A DNA stretch of 64,000 bases, taken from positions 124,001 through 188,000 of the forward strand of contig CANKYO010000004.1 of assembly GCA_947488175.1 (NCBI GenBank), read 5' to 3'. The stretch comes from an uncultured Paracoccaceae bacterium (GTDB taxonomy: Bacteria > Pseudomonadota > Alphaproteobacteria > Rhodobacterales > Rhodobacteraceae). Below the pieces are notes generated by a model that was not told the origin of the DNA, did no database searches, and was given only the letters and a program-made list of their open reading frames with translations. Each line of letters opens with the position of its first letter. The stretch's first letter is position 1. Shown here piece after piece: positions 16,762-25,300 of this stretch. The position numbers were made by a program, and so were the translations under genes.

Positions 16762-17328
16762 ATGTCCCCCCTCAAAATCAAAAAAGGCTCCACCAGCCAC
16801 TCTGCCTACGACCTCCGACCCACATTCTCGGACAAGGAAGAACAGCACACGCTGGCGGTTCTGGTGGAAAACGAACCCGGCGTGCTGGCCCGTGTCATCG
16901 GGCTGTTCTCCGGGCGCGGCTACAACATCGACAGCCTGACCGTCGCCGAGGTGGATCATCTGGGCCACCGGTCCCGGATCACCATCGTGACCACCGGAAC
17001 GCCGCAAATCATCAACCAGATCAAGGCGCAGCTGGGTCGGATCGTGGATGTGCACAAGGTCAACGACCTGACCGTCGAAGGCAAATCAGTCGAACGGGAA
17101 CTGGCGCTTTTCAAAGTGGTGGGAACAGGCGATCAGCGGATCGAGGCTATTCGGCTTGCCGATATCTTCAGGGCAAATGTGGTCGATAGCACCTTGGAAT
17201 CATTTGTTTTTGAGATCACAGGCACATCCGAAAAAATCGACGCTTTCGCCGATCTCATGCAGCCGCTCGGGTTAGAAGAAATCGCCCGAACCGGCGTTGC
17301 GGCGCTGTCGCGCGGCGCCAAGACCTGA
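16762..17328 (+). CDS. ilvN: Acetolactate synthase small (regulatory) subunit
   Basis: 188 residues; binds valine through an N-terminal ACT domain (about 25-100: LAVLVENEPGVLARVIGLFSG) and stimulates and feedback-inhibits IlvB. The C-terminal domain (about 105-180) interacts with the catalytic subunit. The first 24 residues are a polar extension common in alphaproteobacteria. An AAAGG site precedes the ATG. It is the last gene of the ilvB-orf-ilvN unit and is followed by two strong hairpins. The ilvH name is equally used for this subunit. Confidence 0.95.
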   Translation: MSPLKIKKGSTSHSAYDLRPTFSDKEEQHTLAVLVENEPGVLARVIGLFSGRGYNIDSLTVAEVDHLGHRSRITIVTTGTPQIINQIKAQLGRIVDVHKVNDLTVEGKSVERELALFKVVGTGDQRIEAIRLADIFRANVVDSTLESFVFEITGTSEKIDAFADLMQPLGLEEIARTGVAALSRGAKT

Positions 17329-17376
17329 CGGGAAAACGTCCGCCCGAAGGGAGGCGACGAACGAACGCTTCTGCAG

Positions 17377-17440
17377 CCCCCCGCGCCCGATTGGGGCATG
17401 GCGCGGGGGGCGCGGGGTTGCCGATCAGAGGGCTGATCGG
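17377..17440 (+). terminator. Double hairpin after ilvN
   Basis: First stem: CCCCCCGCGCC (17377-17387) with GGCGCGGGGGG (17400-17410), 11 bp. Second stem: CCGATCAG (17421-17428) with CTGATCGG (17433-17440), loop AGGG. The opposite-strand EF-hand gene ends at 17455, so these can act for both. Confidence 0.75.
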
Positions 17441-17454
17441 ACGGGACCCTTTCG

Positions 17455-17697
17455 TTAGGACGGCAGCAGGCCGGCCTCAACACCTACAGAAATCTCGTCA
17501 GCATCCAGCAGGCCATCGCCTGTTGAATCGAGCGCTGTGAATTCATCTTCAGTCATCTCAGGCATCACTGCCTGCAACTCAGGAAAGCTGTACATCCCAT
17601 CGCCGTTCACGTCGATCGCGGCGTCCTGTGCAAAAGCTGGAACAGCCAGCGCAGTCAGTACAGCAATAGGTGTCAGCAGCTTCATAGTACGGGTCAT
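17455..17697 (-). CDS. Small secreted EF-hand protein
   Basis: 80 residues from the ATG at 17697, which has AAAGGAGA upstream; a longer frame to 17745 lacks one. Signal peptide MTRTMKLLTPIAVLTALAV, cut near AFAQ. The mature part has two EF-hand loops, DVNGDGMYSFPEL and DSTGDGLLDADEI, each with the calcium-coordinating acidic residues and Gly at loop position 6. Likely a periplasmic calcium-binding protein; partner unknown. Confidence 0.88.
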   Translation of the reverse strand: MTRTMKLLTPIAVLTALAVPAFAQDAAIDVNGDGMYSFPELQAVMPEMTEDEFTALDSTGDGLLDADEISVGVEAGLLPS

Positions 17698-17794
17698 TTT
17701 CGTTCTCCTTTGAGGACATATAAGAAGGCTTTGTACCTTCGCCAAGAGACATGGCGGTCCTGATCGCTACTTACCATAGGTCCCTGAAAAATGG

Positions 17795-17950
17795 CAAAAA
17801 AGCGGCGCAGCGCCGCCAAATTAGAAACAATAATGCGCAATACGGCGCTGATGTTTCCAGATCGGCAATGGGTGTCCTATGATTGTATCCGCAATTGGCA
17901 AAGTTTGGCCGCTGGGACACCCTTTTACGATTTTGCAGATGACATTTCTT
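17795..17950 (-). ncRNA. Candidate minus-strand small RNA with intrinsic terminator
   Basis: In the 335-bp gap between the EF-hand and nucleoside hydrolase genes, the minus strand has a terminator (GCGGCGC at 17802-17808, GCGCCGC at 17810-17816, then a U-run from the A-run ending at 17801), although no minus-strand gene lies upstream. A further stem, GGGTGTCC (17870-17877) with GGACACCC (17915-17922), lies upstream of it in that transcript. The 5' end is a guess and no convincing promoter was found. Confidence 0.35.
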
Positions 17951-18032
17951 GATTTCCGGCAACCGCCTAACGGCCCTTGCCCCTGCCGCACGGACGCGAC
18001 ACTCTGCGCCTGACACCACAAGGGACAGTGCC

Positions 18033-18974
18033 ATGGCGCCGCGCAAGATCATCATTGATACCGACCCCGGACAGGACGACGCCGTCGCTATCCTGCTGGC
18101 GCTCGCCTCGCCTGAAGATGTTGATCTTCTGGGGATCACAGCAGTGGCAGGCAATGTTCCCCTGCCGTTGACCCAGAAAAACGCGCGGATCGTCTGCGAA
18201 CTGGCGGGATACACCGATACGAAGGTATTCGCCGGGTGCGACGCCCCGTTGGCACGCAAACTGGTCACCGCCGAGCATGTTCACGGCAAAACCGGGCTGG
18301 ACGGGCCACAGATGGATGACCCAACCATGCCGCTTCAGGATGAGCATGGTGTTGATTTCATTATCGAAACACTGCGCAGGGAACCGGCAGGCACGGTCAC
18401 GATCTGCCCAATTGGCCCCTTGACCAACATCGCAACCGCCTTTCAGCGCGCGCCTGACATTATCGCGCGCGTGCAGGAAATCGTCCTGATGGGTGGCGCT
18501 TATTTCGAAGTCGGCAACATCACACCCTCAGCCGAATTCAATATCTATGTGGACCCGGAAGCCGCCAAGCTGGTGTTCGGCGCCGGTGTACCGCTGACCA
18601 TGATGCCGCTGGACGTCACACATAAGGCGCTGACGACACGACCGCGCATCGACGCTTTCCGCTCAATGGGCACGAAAGTGGGCGACATGGTCGCCGCCTG
18701 GACCGATTTTTTCGAACGGTTCGATATGGAAAAATACGGCTCCGAAGGTGCTCCGCTGCATGATCCCTGCACAATCGCCTATCTGATCAATCCTGATCTG
18801 TTTCAGGGTCGGCATATCAATGTTGAGGTTGAAACCGGCTCCGACCTGACGCTCGGCATGACCGTTGCGGATTGGTGGCGGGTGACGGATAGGCCCGCAA
18901 ACGCCGTTTTCATGAAAGATATCAATGCCGAAGGGTTCTATGCGCTGCTGGCCGAACGGCTCGCCAGACTGTAA
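18033..18974 (+). CDS. Nucleoside hydrolase (inosine-uridine preferring type)
   Basis: 313 residues; hydrolyses the N-glycosidic bond of ribonucleosides for base salvage. N-terminal calcium-binding signature IIIDTDPGQDDA with the clustered Asp residues, then GPLTNIA and the NIYVDPEAA block of the active site; a further conserved Asp/His region HDPCTIAYL near the C-terminus. The ATG at 18033 with AGGGA upstream is preferred over an earlier ATG at 17949, which would add a Pro/Ala/Arg-rich non-homologous leader. Single gene. Confidence 0.94.
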   Translation: MAPRKIIIDTDPGQDDAVAILLALASPEDVDLLGITAVAGNVPLPLTQKNARIVCELAGYTDTKVFAGCDAPLARKLVTAEHVHGKTGLDGPQMDDPTMPLQDEHGVDFIIETLRREPAGTVTICPIGPLTNIATAFQRAPDIIARVQEIVLMGGAYFEVGNITPSAEFNIYVDPEAAKLVFGAGVPLTMMPLDVTHKALTTRPRIDAFRSMGTKVGDMVAAWTDFFERFDMEKYGSEGAPLHDPCTIAYLINPDLFQGRHINVEVETGSDLTLGMTVADWWRVTDRPANAVFMKDINAEGFYALLAERLARL

Positions 18975-19117
18975 ACCAGCACCCCTTAAACAGAGCATCA
19001 GACCCGACCGATCAACCAATCCGCGAAAGCGGCATTGGCACCCGATTAGACTCCAGAGGCCTTTTGGGGTATACTCAAGCTATTATTAACAAGTCTTTTT
19101 ATTGATCGGACATTCAA

Positions 19118-19321
19118 ATGCGTCGTTTACCAGTGTGCCTTCTTGGCATTTTTATCGTTTCTTTTGCACCCCTTCTGATCGCTGAAGGCGAGCTTCCCCC
19201 ACATGCACCCGGCACGATCTGCATCACCCCAAAGGGCTGGTGTTTCGTGGATCAGGGCACAGTCGGCACCCCATGCGGTTGCGGAACCCCCGATGGCTAT
19301 ATCGAGGGCACCCATGGATAA
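19118..19321 (+). CDS. Small secreted Cys-containing protein
   Basis: 67 residues. Signal peptide MRRLPVCLLGIFIVSFAPLL, then a short mature part with four Cys arranged as C-x6-C, then C-x-C in GTPCGCG, likely two disulfides. Similar tiny secreted proteins occur in Rhodobacteraceae; function unknown. Its stop overlaps the start of the next gene by 8 nt, indicating coupled translation. A possible promoter with TATACT (19070-19075) lies upstream. Confidence 0.65.
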   Translation: MRRLPVCLLGIFIVSFAPLLIAEGELPPHAPGTICITPKGWCFVDQGTVGTPCGCGTPDGYIEGTHG

Positions 19322-20714
19322 GCGGATTGATATCGAAGCATTGGACGCGAACCGCGAAATTGATGAAGCCTACATTGATGATCTGATCACCGATGCCCGG
19401 CTTTATGCGACGTATGGGCGCTATGCAGGGTCGTTCAAGGACGAAAGGTTGTTTCAAACCATCGCCTCCAGCCTGCGACAGCGGCCGATCAGCCATCAGC
19501 TTGTTGTGGAATTGCAGCAGATTTTGAACGACACAGCCCGCGATATCCCGTTTTCGACCGTGGCCGCGCTGAAGGCCGGCTGGACACCGGGGCGGGCACC
19601 ACTTCTGACCAAATGCATCACCTTCGGCCTTGTGATTGCTTCAATCATCCTGATGGTCGTCGTCGCGCGGCTGACCCTGGTCCATAACGAAGGCACCGGG
19701 CTGATCGCGCAAGCCGAAGAGCTGATGGCCGACAAACCCCAGCAATCCATTGACCGGCTGGTGCGCGAACACGTACTGGCCCGCCTCCAGATGGAAGAAC
19801 GGGCCTCCACCGACCCAACCGGCCTGCCGCTCAACGACACAGTGTCGCTGTCACTTCTCGAAGCGAACGAGGCTGAACTGGGCGAGATCACGCGTCGCAT
19901 GTCAAACCTGCGCGGCGAGATCGGCAATTACATCGCGGTCAGGGCCGTATTCCCATTGATCGGCATGAAAGAGATTTACTGCTTCAGCGGCCAATACTTC
20001 TACGACGCCTCGCAGTCCTACCGCAGCCACTGCCCGGATGCCTCCATTGTCGCAGCGGCGCAAAGCCAGCAATTGCAACAACTGGCAACAGATGCGCCGT
20101 GCAGAGAGGCGCTTTTGCCCGACACCGCAGACCCAGACGGAACCGCCTTCACCCGCTGGCGCGAAATGCTGGATGCGGAAAAGAAATCGCTCGCCTGCAA
20201 CGGGGTCATCGCCTCCACCGATTTCCGGGGCGTGCAGTTTGCCAAGAATGTCGAACAGTTGCGCTGGCATGTGGGCTATTACGCGCTCTGGATCCTGCCC
20301 GCGCTTTACGGCGCCATGGGGGCGGTGATGTATCACATGCGTTATGTGCTCGATCCGCTGATGCCGCACCCGTCCCTGATCCGCCTGCTGCACCGGGTCG
20401 TTCTGGCGTCACTGGCCGGGATCGTGCTGGGCTGGTTCTACGCCCCCGGATCGGCCATCGAACAGGCGGCGACCAGTGTGGGCTTCTCGCTCTTTGTGGT
20501 GTCGTTCCTCTTCGGGTTCAGTCTGGATATCTTCTTTGCCATGCTCGACCGTTTCGTGGCCTTCTCTGAACGGGCCGTGCGCGACGCGACCAAGCGCACT
20601 GATCATAGCACGCTGGCCTTTGCACGGCGCAAGCTGCCACTGGACGATACCCAAACGGCGATCACCAAACCGGGGCCAAAGGCAGCGCCGGAGGCAAAAC
20701 CATCGGGGGTGTGA
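19314..20714 (+). CDS. Unknown membrane protein with large extracytoplasmic domain
   Basis: 466 residues from the ATG at 19314. Soluble N-terminal part about 1-95, membrane helix about 100-125 (FGLVIASIILMVVVA), a roughly 210-residue domain on the other side of the membrane with several Cys (CFSGQYFYDASQSYRSHC, APCREALL, LACNGVIAS), then three helices between about 318 and 415, and a short polar tail. No family recognised. Starts inside the end of the small secreted gene, so the two probably work together. Confidence 0.78.
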   Translation: MDKRIDIEALDANREIDEAYIDDLITDARLYATYGRYAGSFKDERLFQTIASSLRQRPISHQLVVELQQILNDTARDIPFSTVAALKAGWTPGRAPLLTKCITFGLVIASIILMVVVARLTLVHNEGTGLIAQAEELMADKPQQSIDRLVREHVLARLQMEERASTDPTGLPLNDTVSLSLLEANEAELGEITRRMSNLRGEIGNYIAVRAVFPLIGMKEIYCFSGQYFYDASQSYRSHCPDASIVAAAQSQQLQQLATDAPCREALLPDTADPDGTAFTRWREMLDAEKKSLACNGVIASTDFRGVQFAKNVEQLRWHVGYYALWILPALYGAMGAVMYHMRYVLDPLMPHPSLIRLLHRVVLASLAGIVLGWFYAPGSAIEQAATSVGFSLFVVSFLFGFSLDIFFAMLDRFVAFSERAVRDATKRTDHSTLAFARRKLPLDDTQTAITKPGPKAAPEAKPSGV

Positions 20715-20744
20715 TCTTGGGCGGCATGGCTTATATCCAATGGT

Positions 20745-22151
20745 ATGAGCCAGCCAATCCCCTTCGATAACAGCTATGCCCGCCTGCCCGGGCATATGTT
20801 CACGTCCCTGCAGCCGACCCCGGTCAAGGCGCCCGAAGTCATCGAGACCAATGCCGATCTGGCGGCGATGCTGGGCATTGATCTGGGCGCCATTGACGCC
20901 GCACAAGTCTTTGGCGGCAACAGCGTCCCCGACGGTGCCGCCCCTCTGGCACAGGCCTATGCCGGCCACCAATTCGGCAACTGGAACCCACAACTGGGTG
21001 ACGGGCGGGCGATCCTGCTGGGCGAAGTTGTGGGCAGCGACGGCATCCGCCGTGATATCCAACTGAAAGGGGCCGGTCCCACCCCCTATTCGCGCAACGG
21101 CGACGGACGCGCATGGCTCGGTCCCGTGATGCGCGAATATCTGGTGAGCGAGGCGATGCATGCAATGGGCGTCCCCACAACCCGCGCATTGGCCGCAGTC
21201 AGCACGGGTGAGCCGGTCTTCCGCGAAGACGCCCTGCCCGGCGCCATCATCACCCGCGTCGCCCAAAGCCATATCCGCGTCGGCACGTTCCAGTTCTTCG
21301 CGGCGCGCGGCGACATGGGCGCGCTGCAAGCGCTTACCGACCACGTGATCGCCCGGCACTACCCCGATGCGGCTGGCCCGGCAGACCTCCTCGATCTGGT
21401 CATCGCGCGCTATGCCCGACTGATCGCCAAATGGATGGGGCTGGGGTTCATCCACGGGGTCATGAATACTGATAACGTCTCAATCGCTGGCGAAACCATC
21501 GACTATGGGCCCTGTGCCTTTATCGACGATTTCCACCCCGATTCCGTCTTCAGCGCTATCGACCAGTTCGGGCGCTACGCCTATTCCAACCAACCCGGCA
21601 TCGGGGCCTGGAACATGGCGCAATTCGCCACCGCCCTGATCCCGCTTATGGATGATAGGGAGAAGGCGATCACGGATTTCACCTCCGCCGTCCACCGCTT
21701 CCCCCCGCTTTACGAAGCCGCCTGGCTGTCCACTTTCGGGGCAAAACTCGGCATCGCCGAGCCAACACCGGAGGACGCACAACTGATCACGGACCTGCTG
21801 GATCTGATGGCAAAGGACAGCGCGGACTTCACCAACACATTCGCGAACCTCGGTTCGGCAAATGCACGCGATCAGTTCCTCGACCGCGACGCGTTCGACG
21901 TCTGGGCGCAGCGCTGGCAAAACCGCGCACCGGACCCCGTGCTGATGGCCGCCAGCAACCCCAAAATCATCCCCCGCAATCACCGGGTGGAAGAGGTCAT
22001 CACTGCCGGGCGCAGCGGCGACCTCGCCCCATTTCACACCCTGCTTGACGCGGTGATCCAGCCCTTCGCCGACCTGACGGACGATACCGCACCCTTCGCC
22101 CGGCCACCCACCACGGATGAACGGGTCACACGGACATTCTGCGGGACCTGA
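20745..22151 (+). CDS. selO: Protein adenylyltransferase SelO (YdiU/UPF0061)
   Basis: 468 residues; pseudokinase-fold enzyme that transfers AMP to Ser/Thr/Tyr of target proteins, linked to redox stress. Seen: N-terminal SYARLPGHMFTSLQPTPV, the nucleotide site QLKGAGPTPYSRNGDGRA, and the metal-binding block HGVMNTDNVSIAGETIDYGP. The common C-terminal Cys-rich or selenocysteine tail is not present: it ends ERVTRTFCGT with one Cys. The 3' end overlaps the converging EamA gene by 26 bp. Confidence 0.93.
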   Translation: MSQPIPFDNSYARLPGHMFTSLQPTPVKAPEVIETNADLAAMLGIDLGAIDAAQVFGGNSVPDGAAPLAQAYAGHQFGNWNPQLGDGRAILLGEVVGSDGIRRDIQLKGAGPTPYSRNGDGRAWLGPVMREYLVSEAMHAMGVPTTRALAAVSTGEPVFREDALPGAIITRVAQSHIRVGTFQFFAARGDMGALQALTDHVIARHYPDAAGPADLLDLVIARYARLIAKWMGLGFIHGVMNTDNVSIAGETIDYGPCAFIDDFHPDSVFSAIDQFGRYAYSNQPGIGAWNMAQFATALIPLMDDREKAITDFTSAVHRFPPLYEAAWLSTFGAKLGIAEPTPEDAQLITDLLDLMAKDSADFTNTFANLGSANARDQFLDRDAFDVWAQRWQNRAPDPVLMAASNPKIIPRNHRVEEVITAGRSGDLAPFHTLLDAVIQPFADLTDDTAPFARPPTTDERVTRTFCGT

Positions 22152-23025
22152 CAGGGCGATTGATCAACACCAGCCCAATCGCCACCAGAACCAACGCGCC
22201 AATCAGGTCCGGCCCGATCTCTTCCCCCAGCAACAACCAGCCCAGCGCGACCGCCAGCACTGGGGTCAAAAAGCTGAACGAGGCAACGCCGGATGCCGGA
22301 TAGATCGACAACAGCCAAAGCCAGAAGATGAACCCGGCACTGACGACGATCACAATCTGAAACACCAAACCGGCAATATGAATTGGTGCAAGATCACGAA
22401 TAAACGGGCCAAAAAAGAACGCCGCCAGCAGCAAGATCGGGGCAGACACGGCTACCTGCCAGAAAAGCTGAATCTCGGGCCGAACCCGCGCCAGTGGCGA
22501 CGCCTTGGCAAGCAACGCGGTCAATGCCCATCCCCAGGCCGCTGCAAGTGCCGCCAGATCACCCCAGAAATTCCCGTCCCCTTCGGCGCGGCGCAGGATC
22601 GCCAGACAAACGCCGGCAAAGGCCAGTGTCAGCCCAACCGCCTTGGTCGGGGTCAAACGGTCATCGGGGATCACGAAATGGGTTATAATCGCCAGCCACA
22701 CGGGCATCGAATAAAAGATGACAGCGGACCGGCTGACCGTCGTCAGATCAAGTGCAATGAACATGCACAAAAACTCGAACGCAAAGGTCAGGCCAATCGC
22801 CCAACCGGCCAGCAACGTACCCTTTTCAAAACGCAGCGGAATGCCCCGCCACTTCATCCACAGCCAGATGCACAGAACCGCACCAGCCGACCGGACACCG
22901 GCGAAAAACACGGGCTGCAGACCATCATTGGTGACCTTGATCACCACCTGATTGAACGCCAGCAGCATTGAAAAGCCAGTCAGGGCAACCGCACCAAAAA
23001 GATCGATCTGGGATTTACGTTCCAT
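22126..23025 (-). CDS. EamA/DMT-family membrane exporter
   Basis: 299 residues from the ATG at 23025 (MERKSQIDLFG); an in-frame ATG at 23046 would add seven residues and neither has a strong ribosome site. Ten hydrophobic helices in two EamA repeats, the second beginning near residue 150 (GDLAALAAAWGWALTALLAK). A conserved Glu (LLLGEEIGPDLIGALVLVAIG) precedes the last helix as in the family. Substrate unknown; probably metabolite or amino-acid efflux. Confidence 0.9.
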   Translation of the reverse strand: MERKSQIDLFGAVALTGFSMLLAFNQVVIKVTNDGLQPVFFAGVRSAGAVLCIWLWMKWRGIPLRFEKGTLLAGWAIGLTFAFEFLCMFIALDLTTVSRSAVIFYSMPVWLAIITHFVIPDDRLTPTKAVGLTLAFAGVCLAILRRAEGDGNFWGDLAALAAAWGWALTALLAKASPLARVRPEIQLFWQVAVSAPILLLAAFFFGPFIRDLAPIHIAGLVFQIVIVVSAGFIFWLWLLSIYPASGVASFSFLTPVLAVALGWLLLGEEIGPDLIGALVLVAIGLVLINRPVRSRRMSV

Positions 23026-23067
23026 CCGCGCACCAGACGGGCGCATATGAGCGAAGTCAAGCCGCTG

Positions 23068-24033
23068 TCAGTCGCCCAGCATCCATTCACCCTCCGGCCA
23101 GAACGCATGGAACGCAAAAGCAAACATCACGTCATGGGCCAGGTCATTGCCCGCGGCATCCATCACTCGGACATTGCCAACCTCTTTGCCCGCGCCCAAC
23201 CGCCCGGTATCCAGCGCGGATGCCTGCCCTTCGGCCCAGCGCAACGTCACACCCGCCTCGGTCACGCGGCCCGCATCAGCCAAGCGGGTCAGTGGCCAGG
23301 CCCTGTCGCCGACACGCACAACGCGGGCAAGCGCCGGAATGTCATGCGGCGGCAACTCACCCGAATAAAGAAACGGACGCTCCGAACTATCGTAACGCAC
23401 ATAGGGATTGGCACCGTAATTGCGCCGGAACTCCGGTTGCGCCATCACCAACCCGTCAGGATTACGGCTGATAAAGGCATCCCAGCTTTCGATCCAGCTT
23501 GGCAGGCTCTGCAGCTCCGTGCCGGTCAACGCGCCCACAATCGCCTCACCAACGGCTTGCTGCCACCAGCTTTCGGTCTGCCGGTCATACATGATCATAT
23601 CGGAGTTGCGCAGCTTGCCCGACACACCAAAGCTCAACACGCCTGCATCCGTACGCCGGTCAAAGGTGATACCCGAATTACAAAGCGGACAGAATGTGAC
23701 GGCCACGGGAATACCGCCCACCTCATCATTCACGATCTCATGCCATGTCAGATAACGGATCGGATAGGCGCGCGGCACCTCGCCTTCGATCTCAAGCGTG
23801 ATGACAGGTTCGCGGGGGGTCAGCCGGTTTTCTTCGGACGCGGGAATAAAGGCCGGATCATCAAGCGCCGGTATCCCATCCTTGGGCGGCCCGCCCGACA
23901 TGATTTCGATCCAGTTCTCTACACTGGTATTCGCAAAATCCGTATTGGGCCATTCGCGCGACCAGACTTCCGGGCTGGCCACGGCCATACCGGCAGCAAG
24001 ACAAAATGAAAGGACAAGGGTAATCAGGCGCAT
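23068..24033 (-). CDS. DUF3179-domain exported protein
   Basis: 321 residues with a signal peptide (MRLITLVLSFCLAAGMAVAS). The DUF3179 hallmark is present: YPIRYLTWHEIVND followed by VTFCPLCNSGITFDRR, where the CPLCNS cysteines may bind a metal or form a disulfide. The rest is mainly beta. Molecular function is unknown for the family. GGAGAG precedes the start. A hairpin separates it from the cyclophilin gene upstream. Confidence 0.88.
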   Translation of the reverse strand: MRLITLVLSFCLAAGMAVASPEVWSREWPNTDFANTSVENWIEIMSGGPPKDGIPALDDPAFIPASEENRLTPREPVITLEIEGEVPRAYPIRYLTWHEIVNDEVGGIPVAVTFCPLCNSGITFDRRTDAGVLSFGVSGKLRNSDMIMYDRQTESWWQQAVGEAIVGALTGTELQSLPSWIESWDAFISRNPDGLVMAQPEFRRNYGANPYVRYDSSERPFLYSGELPPHDIPALARVVRVGDRAWPLTRLADAGRVTEAGVTLRWAEGQASALDTGRLGAGKEVGNVRVMDAAGNDLAHDVMFAFAFHAFWPEGEWMLGD

Positions 24034-24085
24034 GGCACTCTCCGCATCGTTTCATGCAGACTGGCCGATGGGCATCACGTGGCAT

Positions 24086-24113
24086 AGCCCCCTCGCAGCA
24101 AAGTGAGGGGGCT
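24086..24113 (-). terminator. Hairpin after the cyclophilin pair
   Basis: AGCCCCCTC (24086-24094) pairs with GAGGGGGCT (24105-24113) over 10 nt, just after the stop of the periplasmic cyclophilin gene on the minus strand. No U-run, but stem strength and position fit a terminator. Confidence 0.6.
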
Positions 24114-24124
24114 GGCCTGTTTCG

Positions 24125-24670
24125 TTACTCGGTCACGCGAACCTCGGTCATCACGTCCGGTTTGCCGATGACAGCACCATTGGGTCCGGTCCCGCGCTTG
24201 ATCGCGTCGACAATCTCCATGCCGGATGTGACCTCACCCACGACGGTATATTGCCCGTTCAGGAAATAACCGGGCTCGAACATGATAAAGAACTGGCTGT
24301 TGGCCGAATTGGGATTCTGCGCCCGGGCCATGCCAATAATCCCACGCTCAAACGGACGGTCCGAAAACTCTGCCGGAATGTCGCCAAACTGCGACCCACC
24401 CGTACCCGCACGGGACAGATCGCCGCCCAGAACACCGTTCTGTACATCACCCGTCTGCGCCATGAAGCCATCAATCACCCGGTGAAAGACGACACCGTTG
24501 TAATCGCCAGCCTCCGCAATCGCCGTGATCTGGGCGGCATGCAGCGGTGCGATATCCTCGAACAGGTCGATGACAATCGTGCCATTCGCCTCGCCTTCGA
24601 CATCAATCTCCAGCCCTGCGCTGAACGCAGGCGCGGCCATCACGGCCAGTAGGGCTGCCAGCTTATACAT
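24125..24670 (-). CDS. Peptidyl-prolyl cis-trans isomerase, periplasmic cyclophilin
   Basis: 181 residues. Signal peptide MYKLAALLAVMAAPAFSAG directs it to the periplasm, where it would speed proline isomerisation in folding proteins. Cyclophilin core: FHRVIDGFMAQTGDV with the catalytic Arg, GMARAQNPNSANSQFFIMF and QYTVVGEV. Starts 8 nt inside the end of the cytoplasmic paralogue, so it is translated from the same message. It lacks the Trp of cyclosporin-sensitive forms. Confidence 0.94.
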   Translation of the reverse strand: MYKLAALLAVMAAPAFSAGLEIDVEGEANGTIVIDLFEDIAPLHAAQITAIAEAGDYNGVVFHRVIDGFMAQTGDVQNGVLGGDLSRAGTGGSQFGDIPAEFSDRPFERGIIGMARAQNPNSANSQFFIMFEPGYFLNGQYTVVGEVTSGMEIVDAIKRGTGPNGAVIGKPDVMTEVRVTE

Positions 24671-25169
24671 CTGCGGCCACCTTGACGCTGATCATGCGGT
24701 CAGGGTTCATCGGCGGCTCGCCCCGGTTGATGGCATCCACATGCTCCATCCCGGACACGACCTGCCCATAGACGGTATACTGACCATTCAGGAAATCATT
24801 GTCCTTGAAGTTGATAAAGAACTGGCTGTTGGCCGAATTGGGGTTCTGCGACCGGGCCGCGCCCAGGCTACCGCGGGCATGCGGGATCTTCGAAAACTCG
24901 GCCGGCAGATCAGGCAGATCAGACCCACCCGTGCCCGCACGGCCAATATTGAAATCCTTCTCCATGTTGCCATTGGCCACATCACCGGTCTGCGCCATGA
25001 ACCCGTCAATCACCCGGTGAAAACACACATTGTCATAGGCACCCGCACGGGCCAGTTCCTTCATCCGGGCGGTATGCTGCGGGGCCACATCGGGCAGCAG
25101 CTCAATAGTCACATCGCCGCCCTTCAGGGTCATGATGATCGTGTTTTCGGGGTCTTTGATATCGGCCAT
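24663..25169 (-). CDS. Peptidyl-prolyl cis-trans isomerase, cytoplasmic cyclophilin
   Basis: 168 residues without a signal peptide, so cytoplasmic. Same core as its downstream neighbour (FHRVIDGFMAQTGDV, GAARSQNPNSANSQFFINF, LNGQYTVYGQVV). AAGGAG precedes the ATG. The two genes are a tandem duplication specialised to two compartments and share an operon. Divergent from pgk. Confidence 0.94.
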   Translation of the reverse strand: MADIKDPENTIIMTLKGGDVTIELLPDVAPQHTARMKELARAGAYDNVCFHRVIDGFMAQTGDVANGNMEKDFNIGRAGTGGSDLPDLPAEFSKIPHARGSLGAARSQNPNSANSQFFINFKDNDFLNGQYTVYGQVVSGMEHVDAINRGEPPMNPDRMISVKVAADV

Positions 25170-25300
25170 GGGTCACTCCTTACCTCTGCGTTGCGCATTG
25201 ACATATGGCTTGCGCGCGTGATTGCCAACCCGCCCCTGTTGACGCGGGCAGCGCATTGCCGCAACAAGCCTCGTGAAACCGCATCATGGGGGAATGAACG

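Noticed and set aside
17949-18032. Earlier start of the nucleoside hydrolase
   Set aside because: The added residues are Arg/Ala/Pro-rich and unlike the family; the ATG at 18033 has a ribosome site and starts at the conserved Asp motif.
22117-24009. Long plus-strand frames opposite the EamA and DUF3179 genes
   Set aside because: The minus-strand proteins show signal peptide, helices and family motifs; the plus-strand frames are Gln/Arg/His-rich without motifs.
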